Assembly: GCF_007827045.1 (NCBI RefSeq)
Contig: NZ_RPFW01000005.1
Coordinates: 515,835 to 579,834 of the forward strand
Origin: Trebonia kvetii
Lineage (GTDB): Bacteria > Actinomycetota > Actinomycetes > Streptosporangiales > Streptosporangiaceae
Length of the DNA stretch: 64,000 nucleotides
Reading direction: 5' to 3'
Made by a program: the position numbers and the translations under genes. Shown piece after piece: positions 1 to 8,617 of this stretch. The notes under the pieces are model-generated. The model searched no databases. It was not told where the DNA came from and was given only the letters and a program-made list of their open reading frames with translations. Every line of letters begins with the position of its first letter. Position 1 is the stretch's first letter.

Positions 1-309
1 CACGGTCAGCAGCGCGTCGGCCGGCGGCACCGAGAGCGGCTGCGCGGCCAGCATGGCGGCAAGGTGCGGGCCGAGGGCGCGCTGGGACCGTTCGGCTCGG
101 TTCTGGGCGGAGAGCTGGCCGCCGTCGGGCAGTTCCCCGTGCCACAGCAGGTAGGCGACCTCCTCGAAGCTATGCCTGCGGCACAGCGCCTGGACCGGGT
201 AGCCGCGGTAGGTCAGCGAGCTGTTTTGCCGACTCATCCTGGGCAGGGCGGTGGCCGCGGCGTGCGCGGTGGCCCTTCTCTTGCGGATCTCTGCACTGGA
301 GATGGTCAC
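1..309 (-). CDS. citrate synthase / 2-methylcitrate synthase, N-terminal part (cut by window edge)
   Basis: The first 103 residues are present and the rest lies beyond the window. The stretch LTYRGYPV followed by FEEVAYLLWHGELP is the conserved N-terminal block of actinobacterial citrate synthase and bifunctional 2-methylcitrate/citrate synthase, which condenses acetyl-CoA or propionyl-CoA with oxaloacetate. The GTG start at 309 follows a strong AAGGAGG seven bases upstream. The first 30 residues differ from the usual N terminus of the family, so the start region may be divergent. The upstream region carries a dyad (353-386) that could control it. Whether it is a housekeeping citrate synthase or PrpC cannot be decided from this fragment. 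Confidence 0.85.
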   Translation of the reverse strand, partial: MTISSAEIRKRRATAHAAATALPRMSRQNSSLTYRGYPVQALCRRHSFEEVAYLLWHGELPDGGQLSAQNRAERSQRALGPHLAAMLAAQPLSVPPADALLTV

Positions 310-352
310 CAGGTGCCTCCTTGCATCACAGGACCCACTGCCTCCGGCGATT

Positions 353-386
353 GATACTCAATCTCATTAATACGATATTGAGTCTC
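353..386. promoter_or_regulatory. inverted repeat, candidate operator between citrate synthase and SDR gene
   Basis: ACTCAAT at 356-362 and ATTGAGT at 377-383 form a perfect 7-bp dyad with a 14-bp AT-rich spacer; the outer bases 353-354 and 385-386 also pair. It lies 44 bp upstream of the citrate synthase start in an otherwise GC-rich gap. It is probably an operator or overlaps the promoter of the minus-strand gene. The cognate regulator is not evident here. Confidence 0.45.
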
Positions 387-501
387 AGAGCGGCTCGCAA
401 GCCCTCAGTTCCGCCTAGCGGCATGCCCGCCGGGGAACTAACACCGCGGGAGGAAGCGCTCTCGGTACCGCAACCTGACAAGTGAGGATGGTGAGTGTCC
501 A

Positions 502-1260
502 GTGAAACCCGTTCTGGAGGGCACGGTCGCGCTGATTACCGGGGCGTCCAGCGGCATCGGTGCGGCCACGGCCAGCGCGCTGGCCGCGCAGGGCGCGACG
601 GTGGCGCTGGCGGCGCGGCGGCGGCCGCAGCTGGAGGGACTAGCCTCGGAGATCTTGGAGAGCGGGGGCACCGCGCTGGTGATCGAGTGCGATATCACCG
701 ACCAGGAGCAGGCCGCTTCCGCGGTGGACCGCACGGTCGCCGAGCTCGGCCGGCTGGATACGCTCGTCAACAACGCCGGGGTCATGCTGCTAGGCCCGGC
801 CGCCGACGCGCCGCTTGACGAGTGGCAGCGGATGGTTGACCTCAACGTCCTCGGCCTGCTGTACTGCGCGCACGCCGCCCTGCCGCACCTGCGGCGCGCC
901 GCTGCCGAAGACCCGCGCCAGGTGGCGGACATGGTGAACATCAGCTCGGTGGCGGGACGGTTCGCACGCGTCGGCAACGGCGTGTACGCGCTGACCAAGT
1001 TCGGCGTGGGCGCGTTCAGCGAGTCGCTACGCCAGGAACTGGCCGGGCAGTACGTGCGGGTATCCCTAGTGGAACCCGGCGCCACCGCCACCGAGCTCGC
1101 CAGCCACAACAGGCCCGAGGTCCTGGAAGGCCTCCGCGGCCAGTTCGGACTGCGGATGGAAGCGGGCGATATCGCCGACGCGATCAGCTACATCGTCACC
1201 CGCCCCCGGCACGTCGCGGTGAACGAGATGCTTATCCGCCCAACAGAGCAGCAGCGCTAG
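502..1260 (+). CDS. SDR family NAD(P)-dependent oxidoreductase
   Basis: A 252-residue classical short-chain dehydrogenase/reductase. The cofactor motif TGASSGIG is at residues 13-20, NNAG at 90-93, the catalytic serine in NISSV near 148, and YALTK gives the Tyr-162/Lys-166 pair. The length is normal for the family. The start is GTG at 502. The C-terminal segment (VTRPRHVAVNEMLIRPTEQ) matches the YdfG/serine-dehydrogenase-like subgroup. The substrate is unknown. It is transcribed away from the citrate synthase fragment and appears monocistronic. Confidence 0.9.
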   Translation: MKPVLEGTVALITGASSGIGAATASALAAQGATVALAARRRPQLEGLASEILESGGTALVIECDITDQEQAASAVDRTVAELGRLDTLVNNAGVMLLGPAADAPLDEWQRMVDLNVLGLLYCAHAALPHLRRAAAEDPRQVADMVNISSVAGRFARVGNGVYALTKFGVGAFSESLRQELAGQYVRVSLVEPGATATELASHNRPEVLEGLRGQFGLRMEAGDIADAISYIVTRPRHVAVNEMLIRPTEQQR

Positions 1261-1337
1261 GTCGCGGCGGTACTTACCCCTGCGGCTTCGTCCAGACATC
1301 AAACCGTGACCGATGACCCGTGCTATGTGTACAAGTC

Positions 1338-2399
1338 ATGACCCGCATGAGCATCGGACGCACAATTGCGGGCGGACTCGCCGCGCTGGCCGTGACGACA
1401 GCACTCTGCGGCTGTGCCTCGAGCGGCGGCCCCTTCGCAGGCACTTCACCGGACGGATCCGGGGGCGTGGTCGACCAGACCCTGGCCCGCAGTTCCGCCC
1501 TGGCATCCGCACTGGACTCGATACCGGACCTGCCTAATGTCTCGGTGGCGTTCACCGACTGGGCCATGCTCGGCCATCGGGCGGCAACGAACCCGAACGC
1601 GGCCCCGTTCGCCGAAGAGCTGCTCTGGGGCGACAACGAAATGGAAAAGGACCTGGGCATCAGATCCACGAGCGCGGACTGGGAGATCGACCTGTGGCCC
1701 GCGGGCGGCGGTGCCGGAACGTTCGTGCTGGGCTTTGACGGGCACACCGATCTGGCCGACGTGGCGGACAGGCTGACCCGGTTCGGCTATCGCGCTAACG
1801 GGCCGATCTTCACCGGCTCGTTCGACCGACGGCACATGTGGACGCTGGGGATGCGCAACATCGGCATCGACCCGGGGCGGCAGTTGCTTGTCGGCGGTCC
1901 GGACGCGAGCGCGGTCCGGTCCGTGCTCGCGGGCTCAGGCAGCCCACTCGGGCATGCCGGTTCTGTGACCCCGTTGCTCGCACTGGCCGCGGCCAGGCTC
2001 GATCGCATCGCCACCGCCTCGGTTGTCATCGGTTCCGGCGCGTGCGTGCGGCTAGCCAGCCTGTTGCGCAATGCCAGCCCCGTGCTGCTCGCTAACTTGC
2101 GCAAGCGGTTCACCGGCATGTTCACCCCGCCGCAGGCGGAGCTCACCGCTCTGAACGATCCGGCCGCCGCGACCGCGCTTGACGCGCTGACCTTCGCCGA
2201 CCAGGGCGCCGCGCAAGCCAACAAGGCAGGCCGGTCGGCCGCGGCGAAGGTACTGAACGGGGCCGATCCGAACGGGCTGCGGGTAACACGCAGCACGGTG
2301 ACAGGCCGGGTGCTCGGCTTCACCGTTGCCGCGGGGCAGCCGCACGGCGTCGTGCAGGGAGTAGAGGCACGCACGCTCGGGGTGGACATCTGCCCGTAG
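1338..2399 (+). CDS. secreted lipoprotein of unknown function
   Basis: A signal peptide (basic MTRMSIGR, hydrophobic core) ends in the lipobox LCGC, so the mature protein should be lipid-anchored outside the membrane. The body of about 325 residues has no motif I recognise; it is rich in Ala, Gly and Asp and contains two cysteines (SGACVRLAS and the C-terminal VDICP). ATG 1338 was chosen because the signal peptide begins there; an in-frame GTG at 1320 and an ATG at 1347 are alternatives. No ribosome binding site is evident, so translation may be leaderless. Neighbours give no functional hint. Confidence 0.75.
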   Translation: MTRMSIGRTIAGGLAALAVTTALCGCASSGGPFAGTSPDGSGGVVDQTLARSSALASALDSIPDLPNVSVAFTDWAMLGHRAATNPNAAPFAEELLWGDNEMEKDLGIRSTSADWEIDLWPAGGGAGTFVLGFDGHTDLADVADRLTRFGYRANGPIFTGSFDRRHMWTLGMRNIGIDPGRQLLVGGPDASAVRSVLAGSGSPLGHAGSVTPLLALAAARLDRIATASVVIGSGACVRLASLLRNASPVLLANLRKRFTGMFTPPQAELTALNDPAAATALDALTFADQGAAQANKAGRSAAAKVLNGADPNGLRVTRSTVTGRVLGFTVAAGQPHGVVQGVEARTLGVDICP

Positions 2400-2487
2400 T
2401 ACGGCCACCTCAGGTCATCAGGCGAAGCACAGACGGCAACCGCGCCGCGCGCGATGAGCGTGTCATGATCGAGCGGGAAAGGGGGCG

Positions 2488-4260
2488 GTGATGCGGTACC
2501 TGATCGTGGCCGAGGCCTATCGCGACCTGGAGCGGCTCAGCAGCCGGCTGGCGTTGACGGAGCGGCTGGCCGCGCTGCTCGCGCAGACACCGGCGGACCT
2601 GCTGCCGACCGTGTGTTACCTGTGCCAGGGGCTGATCGCGCCGGAGTTCGCCGGGGTGGATCTCGGCATGGCGGAGAAGCTCGCCGTCCGCGCGGTGGCC
2701 AGCACGACAGGCACGAGTGCGGAACAGGTCGCCGCGCTGGTGCGGGAGACCGGTGACCTGGGTCAAGCCGCGGAACGGTTGCTCACTTCGCCCGCTACCG
2801 AACCGGCCGGCCTGACGGCCGGCCTTGAGGTCGGCGAGGTGGTGCGCACGCTGCGCGAGATCGCCGCCGCCGAGGGAGCCGGCTCGCAGGGCCGCAAGCT
2901 TGAGCTGCTGGCGGGACTGCTCGCACGGGCGACCCCGGTCGAGGCCTGCTACCTGCTGCGCCTGGTGACAAGGAACCTGCGCCTCGGCATCGGCACGCCC
3001 ACCGTCTTGGACGCCCTTGCCCAGGTGCACGCGGGCGGCAAGGCCGGCAAGAAGGTGCTCGAGCGCGGTTACAACATCTGCTGCGACCTCGGCAAGGTGG
3101 CCGCCACCCTGGTGAGCGGCGGCCTGGCCGCGGTGGAGGGGTTGCGGGTGCAGCCGGGAAACCCGGTGCGTGTCATGCTCGCTCAGCGGCTTGCCGACGC
3201 GGGGGAGATCCTGGCCCGGCTGGGCGGGCAGTGTGCGGCCGAGTACAAGTACGACGGCGTCCGCGTGCAGGCGCACCGCACCGCCGACGGGCGGATCGAG
3301 CTGTTCACCCGGCGGCTTGAGGAGATATCCGACCAGTTCCCCGACGTCGTGGAACTGCTCGCGGCAGGGCTCGGGCCCTCAGAGGCGATACTCGAAGGCG
3401 AGGTCGTCGCCTACGACGCGGCCGCGGGCGAGCTGCGGCCGTTCGGCGAGGTCATGCTGCGCCGCCGTAAGCACGGCATCGACCAGGCCGTGCAGGACGT
3501 GCCGGTAGGCCTGTTCTGCTTCGAGCTGCTGTACGCCGACGGCGAGGACCTGACCATGCTGCCGTACCCGCGGCGGCGCGCCGCGCTCGAGGCGGCCCTC
3601 ACACTCTCGCCCCGGCTGCGGCTGACCACGGCCGCCGAGGTGACCGACCCGGCCGTGCTCGACGCGACGTTCGCCCAGGCGGTCACGGACGGGTGCGAGG
3701 GCCTGGTGTGCAAGTCGACGGGGCCGGATTCCGGCTACCAGGCCGGTGCGCGCGGCTGGCAGTGGATCAAGCTCAAGCGGGACTACAGGACCGAGCTGTC
3801 CGACACCGCCGACCTGGTCATCGTCGGCGCGTTCGCCGGGCGCGGCCGCCGCGCCGGTGTCTACGGCGCGGTGCTGCTCGCCGCCTACGACGCGGACGCC
3901 GACGTCTTCCGCGCCGTGACCAAGTGCGGCGCCGGGTTCACCGACGCCGACCTGGCCGCGCTGCCCGCCCGGCTGGCGCCGCTGCAGAGCCCGCACAAGC
4001 CCGCACGGGTCGACGCGCGCCAGGAGCCCGACGTCTGGTTCGAGCCGGGTCTCGTCGTGGAAATCCTCAGCGCCGAGCTGACCCTGTCCCCGAACTACAC
4101 CGCCGCCTGGGGACAGATCCGCGACGACGCCGGGCTGGCGATGCGCTTCCCTCGCTTCACCGGGCGCTGGCGCGACGACAAGGCGGCCGACGACGCCACC
4201 ACCACCAGGGAACTCGCCGAGCTGTTCCTGAACGCCCGGCGCACCCCCGCCGGCGGTTGA
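2488..4260 (+). CDS. ATP-dependent DNA ligase
   Basis: A 590-residue ligase. Motif I, EYKYDGVR at residues 252-259, carries the nucleotidyl-accepting Lys-254; downstream are the FTRR block, LEGEVVAY (motif III type), GCEGLVCKS (motif IV) and WIKLKRDY (motif V). The N-terminal 230 residues form the DNA-binding domain seen in the LigB/archaeal-type ligases, and the C-terminal part is the OB fold. It seals nicks using ATP in repair and is accessory to the NAD-dependent LigA expected elsewhere. GTG 2488 and ATG 2491 are adjacent possible starts behind a GGGGG stretch. It stands alone and is intact. Confidence 0.95.
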   Translation: MMRYLIVAEAYRDLERLSSRLALTERLAALLAQTPADLLPTVCYLCQGLIAPEFAGVDLGMAEKLAVRAVASTTGTSAEQVAALVRETGDLGQAAERLLTSPATEPAGLTAGLEVGEVVRTLREIAAAEGAGSQGRKLELLAGLLARATPVEACYLLRLVTRNLRLGIGTPTVLDALAQVHAGGKAGKKVLERGYNICCDLGKVAATLVSGGLAAVEGLRVQPGNPVRVMLAQRLADAGEILARLGGQCAAEYKYDGVRVQAHRTADGRIELFTRRLEEISDQFPDVVELLAAGLGPSEAILEGEVVAYDAAAGELRPFGEVMLRRRKHGIDQAVQDVPVGLFCFELLYADGEDLTMLPYPRRRAALEAALTLSPRLRLTTAAEVTDPAVLDATFAQAVTDGCEGLVCKSTGPDSGYQAGARGWQWIKLKRDYRTELSDTADLVIVGAFAGRGRRAGVYGAVLLAAYDADADVFRAVTKCGAGFTDADLAALPARLAPLQSPHKPARVDARQEPDVWFEPGLVVEILSAELTLSPNYTAAWGQIRDDAGLAMRFPRFTGRWRDDKAADDATTTRELAELFLNARRTPAGG

Positions 4261-4483
4261 TCGCATAGCCGCTAGCCCGCGGCGAGCCGGCCGCGAGGTT
4301 CGCGGCGCGGTGCGGCGAGGCCGGCGGTGATGTGATCACCGCGACCACCCAGGCCCTGACCGCGCTCATCTTCGCCGGGTCGGACGCCGGCATCGACCTC
4401 GCCGGCGAACCCGCGCCTGTCCAGCGTTTCCGGCAAATGATCGGCACCATGGCCGCCGTCGTCCAGCCCTTACGGGCTTACGC

Positions 4484-5734
4484 CTAGCTGGCCGGATCGT
4501 CGGCGTCCTCCGGCTGGGTGATCCACGCGGAGAAGACCGGCAGGCCCCGCCAGGGGCTGAGTACCGGGGGGTAGTGCCCCGCGTGCCGGTCCTTGTCGGC
4601 AATGACAGCGACGACAGCGTATGGCCGGCAGAAGCGAAGTTCGGCGGAACGCATCAGACCCGGCCGGGTTATCGACCTACCCGTGCCCGCTGCCATCGCC
4701 GTGATCGCCGCTGCTTCGAATCCGGTCCGGCTGTAGCGAGCTACCGCATCCTGCTTGGCCTCGTACACGAACCGGTCCAGCCCGGCCAGTACTGCCAGCG
4801 CGGCGGCGGCCGCGCCGAAGCCGAGTCCGGGGTGCGCGCTCAGATCATGTGTGCTGTCCGCCGACCAGGCCGGCAGCACCGCGGTGCAGTGTTCTTCGCG
4901 GCCATCGGGCGCGGTGGAACGCACCTGCTGCTCGGTGATCTCCCACAGCGGCGCCACACCGAGCGGCAGGGTGAATAGCGAGCGCCTGGCCACCGGGGCG
5001 TCCGTGGCGATGGCGTTGGCCAGCCGGCAGGCGGCGGCAAGCACATCGGCAGTGGGCACGCCGGGCTCGGCGGCGACCGAGGTCACAAGCAGCCCATCGC
5101 GTGCCCAGGCCGTGTGGACCGCAACGTCGCCGGCCTCGTCTGCCGCGGCGATGAACTGGGTGTGCCCCAATCCCCACTGGGGCGTGCGCAGTATCCGGCT
5201 CAACGTGCTGGCCCAGGCGCTGTGCGGGCCGAGGGCGGACGCGGGCGCCACGTCGAACGGCTCGGCCCAGGTGATCTTCGTGGCCAGCGCCGTGGCGAGC
5301 ACAAGCATCGTCTCGTCAGTGAGCTTAACCGGGAATCTCTCGATGAGCCCCAGGGTCTTGCGGCGCGCCCAGTCATCTAGCGCCGCCTGATCGGTCAGCA
5401 CGTCGGAGTCCACCGTCCCCGGCAGGCTGGCCAGCCACCGCGATAGCGCCTCGGTCTGCACGTCCGCGCGTCGCCACACGCCGGCCGCCGCCGCGATCAG
5501 CGGATGCGGCGCCGACAACAGCCGCTCGCCGCCGCCGCGGCTTGCTCCACGTCCAAGCCGAGGACCTCAGCAAGTTCCGCCCGCGCCGCCCCGCTACTGG
5601 CCGGTCCGCACAACGCAAGCAGCAGCCATGCGCCCAGCGGGGCAGCCACATGGTGACACTCACCCGCGGCCTCGTGGGAGCCGCCGCGCATAACTCGCCA
5701 CCGCCGCCGTCAGAGCGGCCAACGCAGTATCCAT
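4484..5734 (-). pseudogene. serpin-family protease inhibitor, broken by two compensating frameshifts
   Basis: The segment 5518-4484 encodes the bulk of a serpin: LVLATALATKITWAEPFD resembles the conserved strand region, and the C-terminal end FCRPYAVVAVIADK...LPVFSAWI resembles the serpin RPF...PLFMG tail. The N-terminal part lies in other frames. MDTALAALTAAVASYARRLPRGRG starts at ATG 5734 and hits TGA near 5655. APLGAWLLLALCG...LGLDVEQAAAAAS follows in a second frame, and the first frame resumes near 5523. Together they give about 417 codons, normal for a serpin. One extra base and one missing base explain everything, so this is a recent pseudogene or two sequencing errors. Confidence 0.75.
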
Positions 5735-5905
5735 CACCACAGAGTGCCGCAAAAACCCCTGGCGCGTTGCCGGGGCCGGGTGAGAACGAGATGGGGGCGG
5801 CCGCCTCACGGGACTTGCGGCCCTGGTACCCGGTCGGCGCTGCCGTCAGGCTGTACCGCAGGACCGGGCCCTGCCGCGCGAGCGGGGCCGGTGAGGGAGG
5901 ACGGC

Positions 5906-6424
5906 GTGGTGAAGCTGTACGACGACTACCTGCGCTGGCTGTACCGGGGAGGCCGGCCCAGCTGGTTCGCCCGGGTGCAGAACCGCCTGTCGGCGATCGC
6001 GTTCGCCGCGGGGATCGCGCCCAGGCGCGTGGCGGAACTGCAGGTCCGGGGTCGGCGCACCGGCCGTGTCATCCGCTTCCCTGTCGTGATCGCGGACTAC
6101 AAGGGCGGCCGTTACCTGGTGTCCATGCTCGGCGATGACGTGAACTGGGTCCGCAACCTGCGCGCGGCCGGCGGTCGCGCGGTGCTGCGGCACGGCCGCC
6201 GCGAGGCGGTGCGGCTGCAGGAAGTCAGCGCCCCGGACCGCGTACCGATCCTGCGGCGCTACCTGCAGGTCGCGCCGGGCGCCCGCCCGCACATCCCGGT
6301 AGATCGCAGGGCTCCGCTGGCCGACTTCGAGCGGATCAGCCACGACTACCCGGTGTTCCGCATCCTCCCTCAGAGCTGGGATCTCAGCACGGCGACCTCG
6401 GGAAACTCGTCCGGCGAGCCGTAG
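5906..6424 (+). CDS. DUF385 / deazaflavin(F420)-dependent nitroreductase-family protein
   Basis: About 172 residues. VAELQVRGRRTGRVIRFPV, followed by GGRYLVSMLGDDVNWVRNLRA and the later HIPVD and DYPVFRI segments, is the split-barrel pattern of the Ddn/DUF385 family, whose members bind F420 and reduce quinones or nitro compounds. GTG 5906 is preceded by GGGAGG with a 5-base gap; the adjacent GTG 5909 is equally possible. Its last 55 bp overlap the 3' end of the convergent APH-like gene. The physiological substrate is unknown. Confidence 0.85.
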   Translation: MVKLYDDYLRWLYRGGRPSWFARVQNRLSAIAFAAGIAPRRVAELQVRGRRTGRVIRFPVVIADYKGGRYLVSMLGDDVNWVRNLRAAGGRAVLRHGRREAVRLQEVSAPDRVPILRRYLQVAPGARPHIPVDRRAPLADFERISHDYPVFRILPQSWDLSTATSGNSSGEP

Positions 6425-7116
6425 CCGTGCTCGGCCAGCCAGCGGACGTTAGTCAAGCATCGCAACGACCACCATGCGTGGATGAGCTCGCGGTCGACGT
6501 CGGTGCCGTAGCCGGCTACGACGTCGCCAAGGCGCTCCTTGTGTCCGAGCGTGAGGATGGCGAGGTCAAAGAGCTCATCGCCCTGGGACGCCTCGGACCA
6601 GTCGATCACGCCGGTGATCTCGTCACCGGCGACGAAGACGTGGTCGACCTGCAGGTCGCCGTGCGTGAAGACCGGTGCCCACGGCCGGAGCGCGGTCTCG
6701 GCGAGCCGGCGGTTGCGCGTGACCAGGTCGGCGGGCAGGACGCCGCTCGCGACGAGCCATTCGCATTCGGCGTCGAGGTGCGCCGCGATCTCGTCGATGC
6801 TGTGGCCTGGCCATGGCGGCAGCGGCGCGTCGTGCAGCATCCGTACGGCGGCGCCCGCCGCGGCCCACGCCGCAGGCGACGCGGCCGACGGTTCGCCGAG
6901 GCGGCCCAGCGCCGTCCCGCCGACGGCGGCGAGCGCGAGCACCGGCGGCTTCCGCCACAGGACCTCGGGAGTGGGGATCGGCGCGAGGGCCATCGCCTCG
7001 ACCTCGACGTCGATGCGCGTCTGGTCGGCGTCGATCTTCAGGAACACGTCGCCCACGCGCAGGGTCGCGCGCTCGCTATGGGCGACGACGACCTCGACCT
7101 CTTCCACGTCGGCCAT
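6370..7116 (-). CDS. aminoglycoside phosphotransferase (APH) family protein
   Basis: A 248-residue kinase-fold protein. THGDLQVDHVFV contains the catalytic aspartate of the Brenner motif, and GVIDWSEAS the Mg-binding aspartate. The usual asparagine of HGDxxxxN is His here, so metal binding may be altered. The N-terminal lobe (EVLWRKPPVLALAAVGGTALGRL) fits the APH/choline-kinase superfamily, which phosphorylates small hydroxyl-bearing molecules. Resistance to an antibiotic cannot be inferred: most such environmental genes have unknown substrates. It is divergent from the PadR gene at 7208 and convergent with the F420 gene. Confidence 0.85.
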   Translation of the reverse strand: MADVEEVEVVVAHSERATLRVGDVFLKIDADQTRIDVEVEAMALAPIPTPEVLWRKPPVLALAAVGGTALGRLGEPSAASPAAWAAAGAAVRMLHDAPLPPWPGHSIDEIAAHLDAECEWLVASGVLPADLVTRNRRLAETALRPWAPVFTHGDLQVDHVFVAGDEITGVIDWSEASQGDELFDLAILTLGHKERLGDVVAGYGTDVDRELIHAWWSLRCLTNVRWLAEHGYGSPDEFPEVAVLRSQL

Positions 7117-7207
7117 TGTCGCGGGATGACCACCGACGTCGCACCAGGTTTATCGCGTGTGCTCAGCCCGCTAGACGATAGTCAGTTGATCGGTATATAA
7201 AGTCCAT

Positions 7208-7540
7208 ATGACGGCACGCGCGATGCAGGAAGCGACCTTCCTGATCCTCACTGCGCTGGCTTCGGGAAGCCAGCACGGGTACGCGATCATTACCGAGGTC
7301 ACCGAGATCTCCGGCGGGCGGGTACGGCTCCGTGCTGGCACCCTGTACACCGCCCTCGACCGGCTGCGCGCTGACGGCCTGGTCGCCGTCGAGCGCGAGG
7401 AAATCGTCGATGGCCGCCTCCGCCGCTACTACCGGCTCACCGATCATGGCGCCGTCGCGCTGCGGGCCGAAGCCGCGCGGCTGCAGGCCAACGCGTCAGC
7501 GGCGCTGGCCCGGCTGCGGCTTGCGGGGGGCATGGCATGA
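7208..7540 (+). CDS. PadR-family transcriptional regulator
   Basis: A 110-residue winged-helix protein. The pattern ATFLILTALASGSQHGYAI, then RLRAGTLYTALDRLRADGLV and RRYYRLTDHG, is the PadR signature (short PadR-s2 type). These dimers usually repress adjacent transporter or membrane genes in response to a small molecule. The stop codon overlaps the start of the next gene (ATGA at 7537-7540), so the two are translationally coupled and the membrane protein is the likely partner. The AT-rich stretch 7185-7207 just upstream probably contains promoter and operator. Confidence 0.93.
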   Translation: MTARAMQEATFLILTALASGSQHGYAIITEVTEISGGRVRLRAGTLYTALDRLRADGLVAVEREEIVDGRLRRYYRLTDHGAVALRAEAARLQANASAALARLRLAGGMA

Positions 7541-8580
7541 ACGAGGCGACTCTGGAACGGCGATATCGCTGGCTGCTGAGGTGGTACCCGTCGTCGTTCC
7601 GTAATGACACTGAGGACGAACTGCTCGGCGTGCTTATGACGAATGCCCGTGACGGCCAGCGCTGGCCGTCCGCGGCGGAGGCCGCGGACATGCTGCGGGG
7701 TGCGCTGGTGATGCGTTTCCGGCTGCCGAGGCCGGGAGCGGAGAGCCGCAGCTGGACCGACGCGTGGGCGGTGTTCAGCGTCCTTGCCCCGGTGTTCGTG
7801 CTGCTGACGAACCTCGTGGTGGTGCTGGTGACGCCGTCGTTCCTGCGGTGGCATGTGAAGCTGCCCGGTTACCTCGAGCTGATGCCGATTCAGGCTCGTT
7901 GGCTAGGGACATACGACTACGCACCCTACAGCGGGGCGCACCCGTTTTACACCGCGCTGATCTGTGAGGCGGTCCTCGTCATCCTCGTGCTTGGCGGCTG
8001 GCGGTTGGCGTCGCTCGCGTTCCTCGTCGTGTCTGCGGTGCTCTGGGCGCAGAGCCAGTACACGTTCCCGCCGCCGGTCACCTTGATCAACGCGGGCGCG
8101 GGGATCCTTGAGCTGGGCGCACTGATGGTGTCGCCGGGGCCGCGCCGCGGGCGTTCGATGTTGAACTGGGGGCACGGCGTCGTTTTGGTGCTGGTTATCG
8201 CGGCGGTCAAGCTGTCATCGGTAACCTTCTGGGCGGTCAGCCTCCCGGCACACAGCCGCTCGTCCACCATGTCGCAGCTGGTCTGGGTAGTGCTGCTGAG
8301 CGCCGGGGCGCTCGTCGTCATCGCGGGGGCGGCGGCGATGCGCTTGCGGCTAGGGCGATACACGCTGTGGATTGGCGGGGCGCTGCTGTATCCGTACGTG
8401 CTCGAGTTCGCGGCTACCGTCTTCGGGGGACGCAGCTATGGCAACCTCCTGCTCGACGTCACCCCGCTGCACATGGTGATCCTGTTCCTGGGACCAGCGG
8501 TGATGGTCGCGCTTGCGGCGCTCATCGCGGTACGCGGGCGGCTCGTGTCCTCAGCTGCCCGGCTCACGCCCGGCAGCTGA
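7537..8580 (+). CDS. multi-spanning membrane protein coupled to PadR
   Basis: 347 residues. The cytosolic N-terminal segment RRYRWLLRWYPSSFRNDTEDELLGVL is the conserved opening of actinobacterial membrane proteins encoded just after PadR regulators. About seven hydrophobic segments follow, beginning with VFSVLAPVFVLLTNLVVVLV near residue 75 and ending in VILFLGPAVMVALAALIAV. No catalytic motif is seen. Coupling by ATGA overlap means it is made with the regulator. The function is unknown; a role in membrane stress or export is only a guess from context. Confidence 0.8.
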   Translation: MNEATLERRYRWLLRWYPSSFRNDTEDELLGVLMTNARDGQRWPSAAEAADMLRGALVMRFRLPRPGAESRSWTDAWAVFSVLAPVFVLLTNLVVVLVTPSFLRWHVKLPGYLELMPIQARWLGTYDYAPYSGAHPFYTALICEAVLVILVLGGWRLASLAFLVVSAVLWAQSQYTFPPPVTLINAGAGILELGALMVSPGPRRGRSMLNWGHGVVLVLVIAAVKLSSVTFWAVSLPAHSRSSTMSQLVWVVLLSAGALVVIAGAAAMRLRLGRYTLWIGGALLYPYVLEFAATVFGGRSYGNLLLDVTPLHMVILFLGPAVMVALAALIAVRGRLVSSAARLTPGS

Positions 8581-8617
8581 GGAACCGGCTGCTGTTCATG
8601 ATCGAGCGCCCGCCCGC

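Noticed and set aside
2434..2463. CGGCAACC upstream of the DNA ligase as a fourth ECF promoter
   Set aside because: It lacks the TTTKCG spacer start and the CCAC box found in the other three, so it is more likely chance.
2410..3276. Long open frame on the minus strand opposite the DNA ligase
   Set aside because: Composition is typical of a GC-rich shadow frame, with no family motif; the ligase on the other strand has all catalytic motifs.
4332..4487. Short frame VITATTQALTALIFAGSDAG... after the ligase
   Set aside because: 52 codons with no binding site and no recognisable family; it could be a gene-end remnant but cannot be supported.
6370..7116. APH-family gene as an antibiotic-resistance determinant
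   Set aside because: Only the general kinase motifs are present, with a variant metal residue; no evidence for an antibiotic substrate.
7185..7207. ATAT...ATAT dyad before PadR as an operator
   Set aside because: The arms are only four bases and low complexity; an operator is likely there but the exact site cannot be named.
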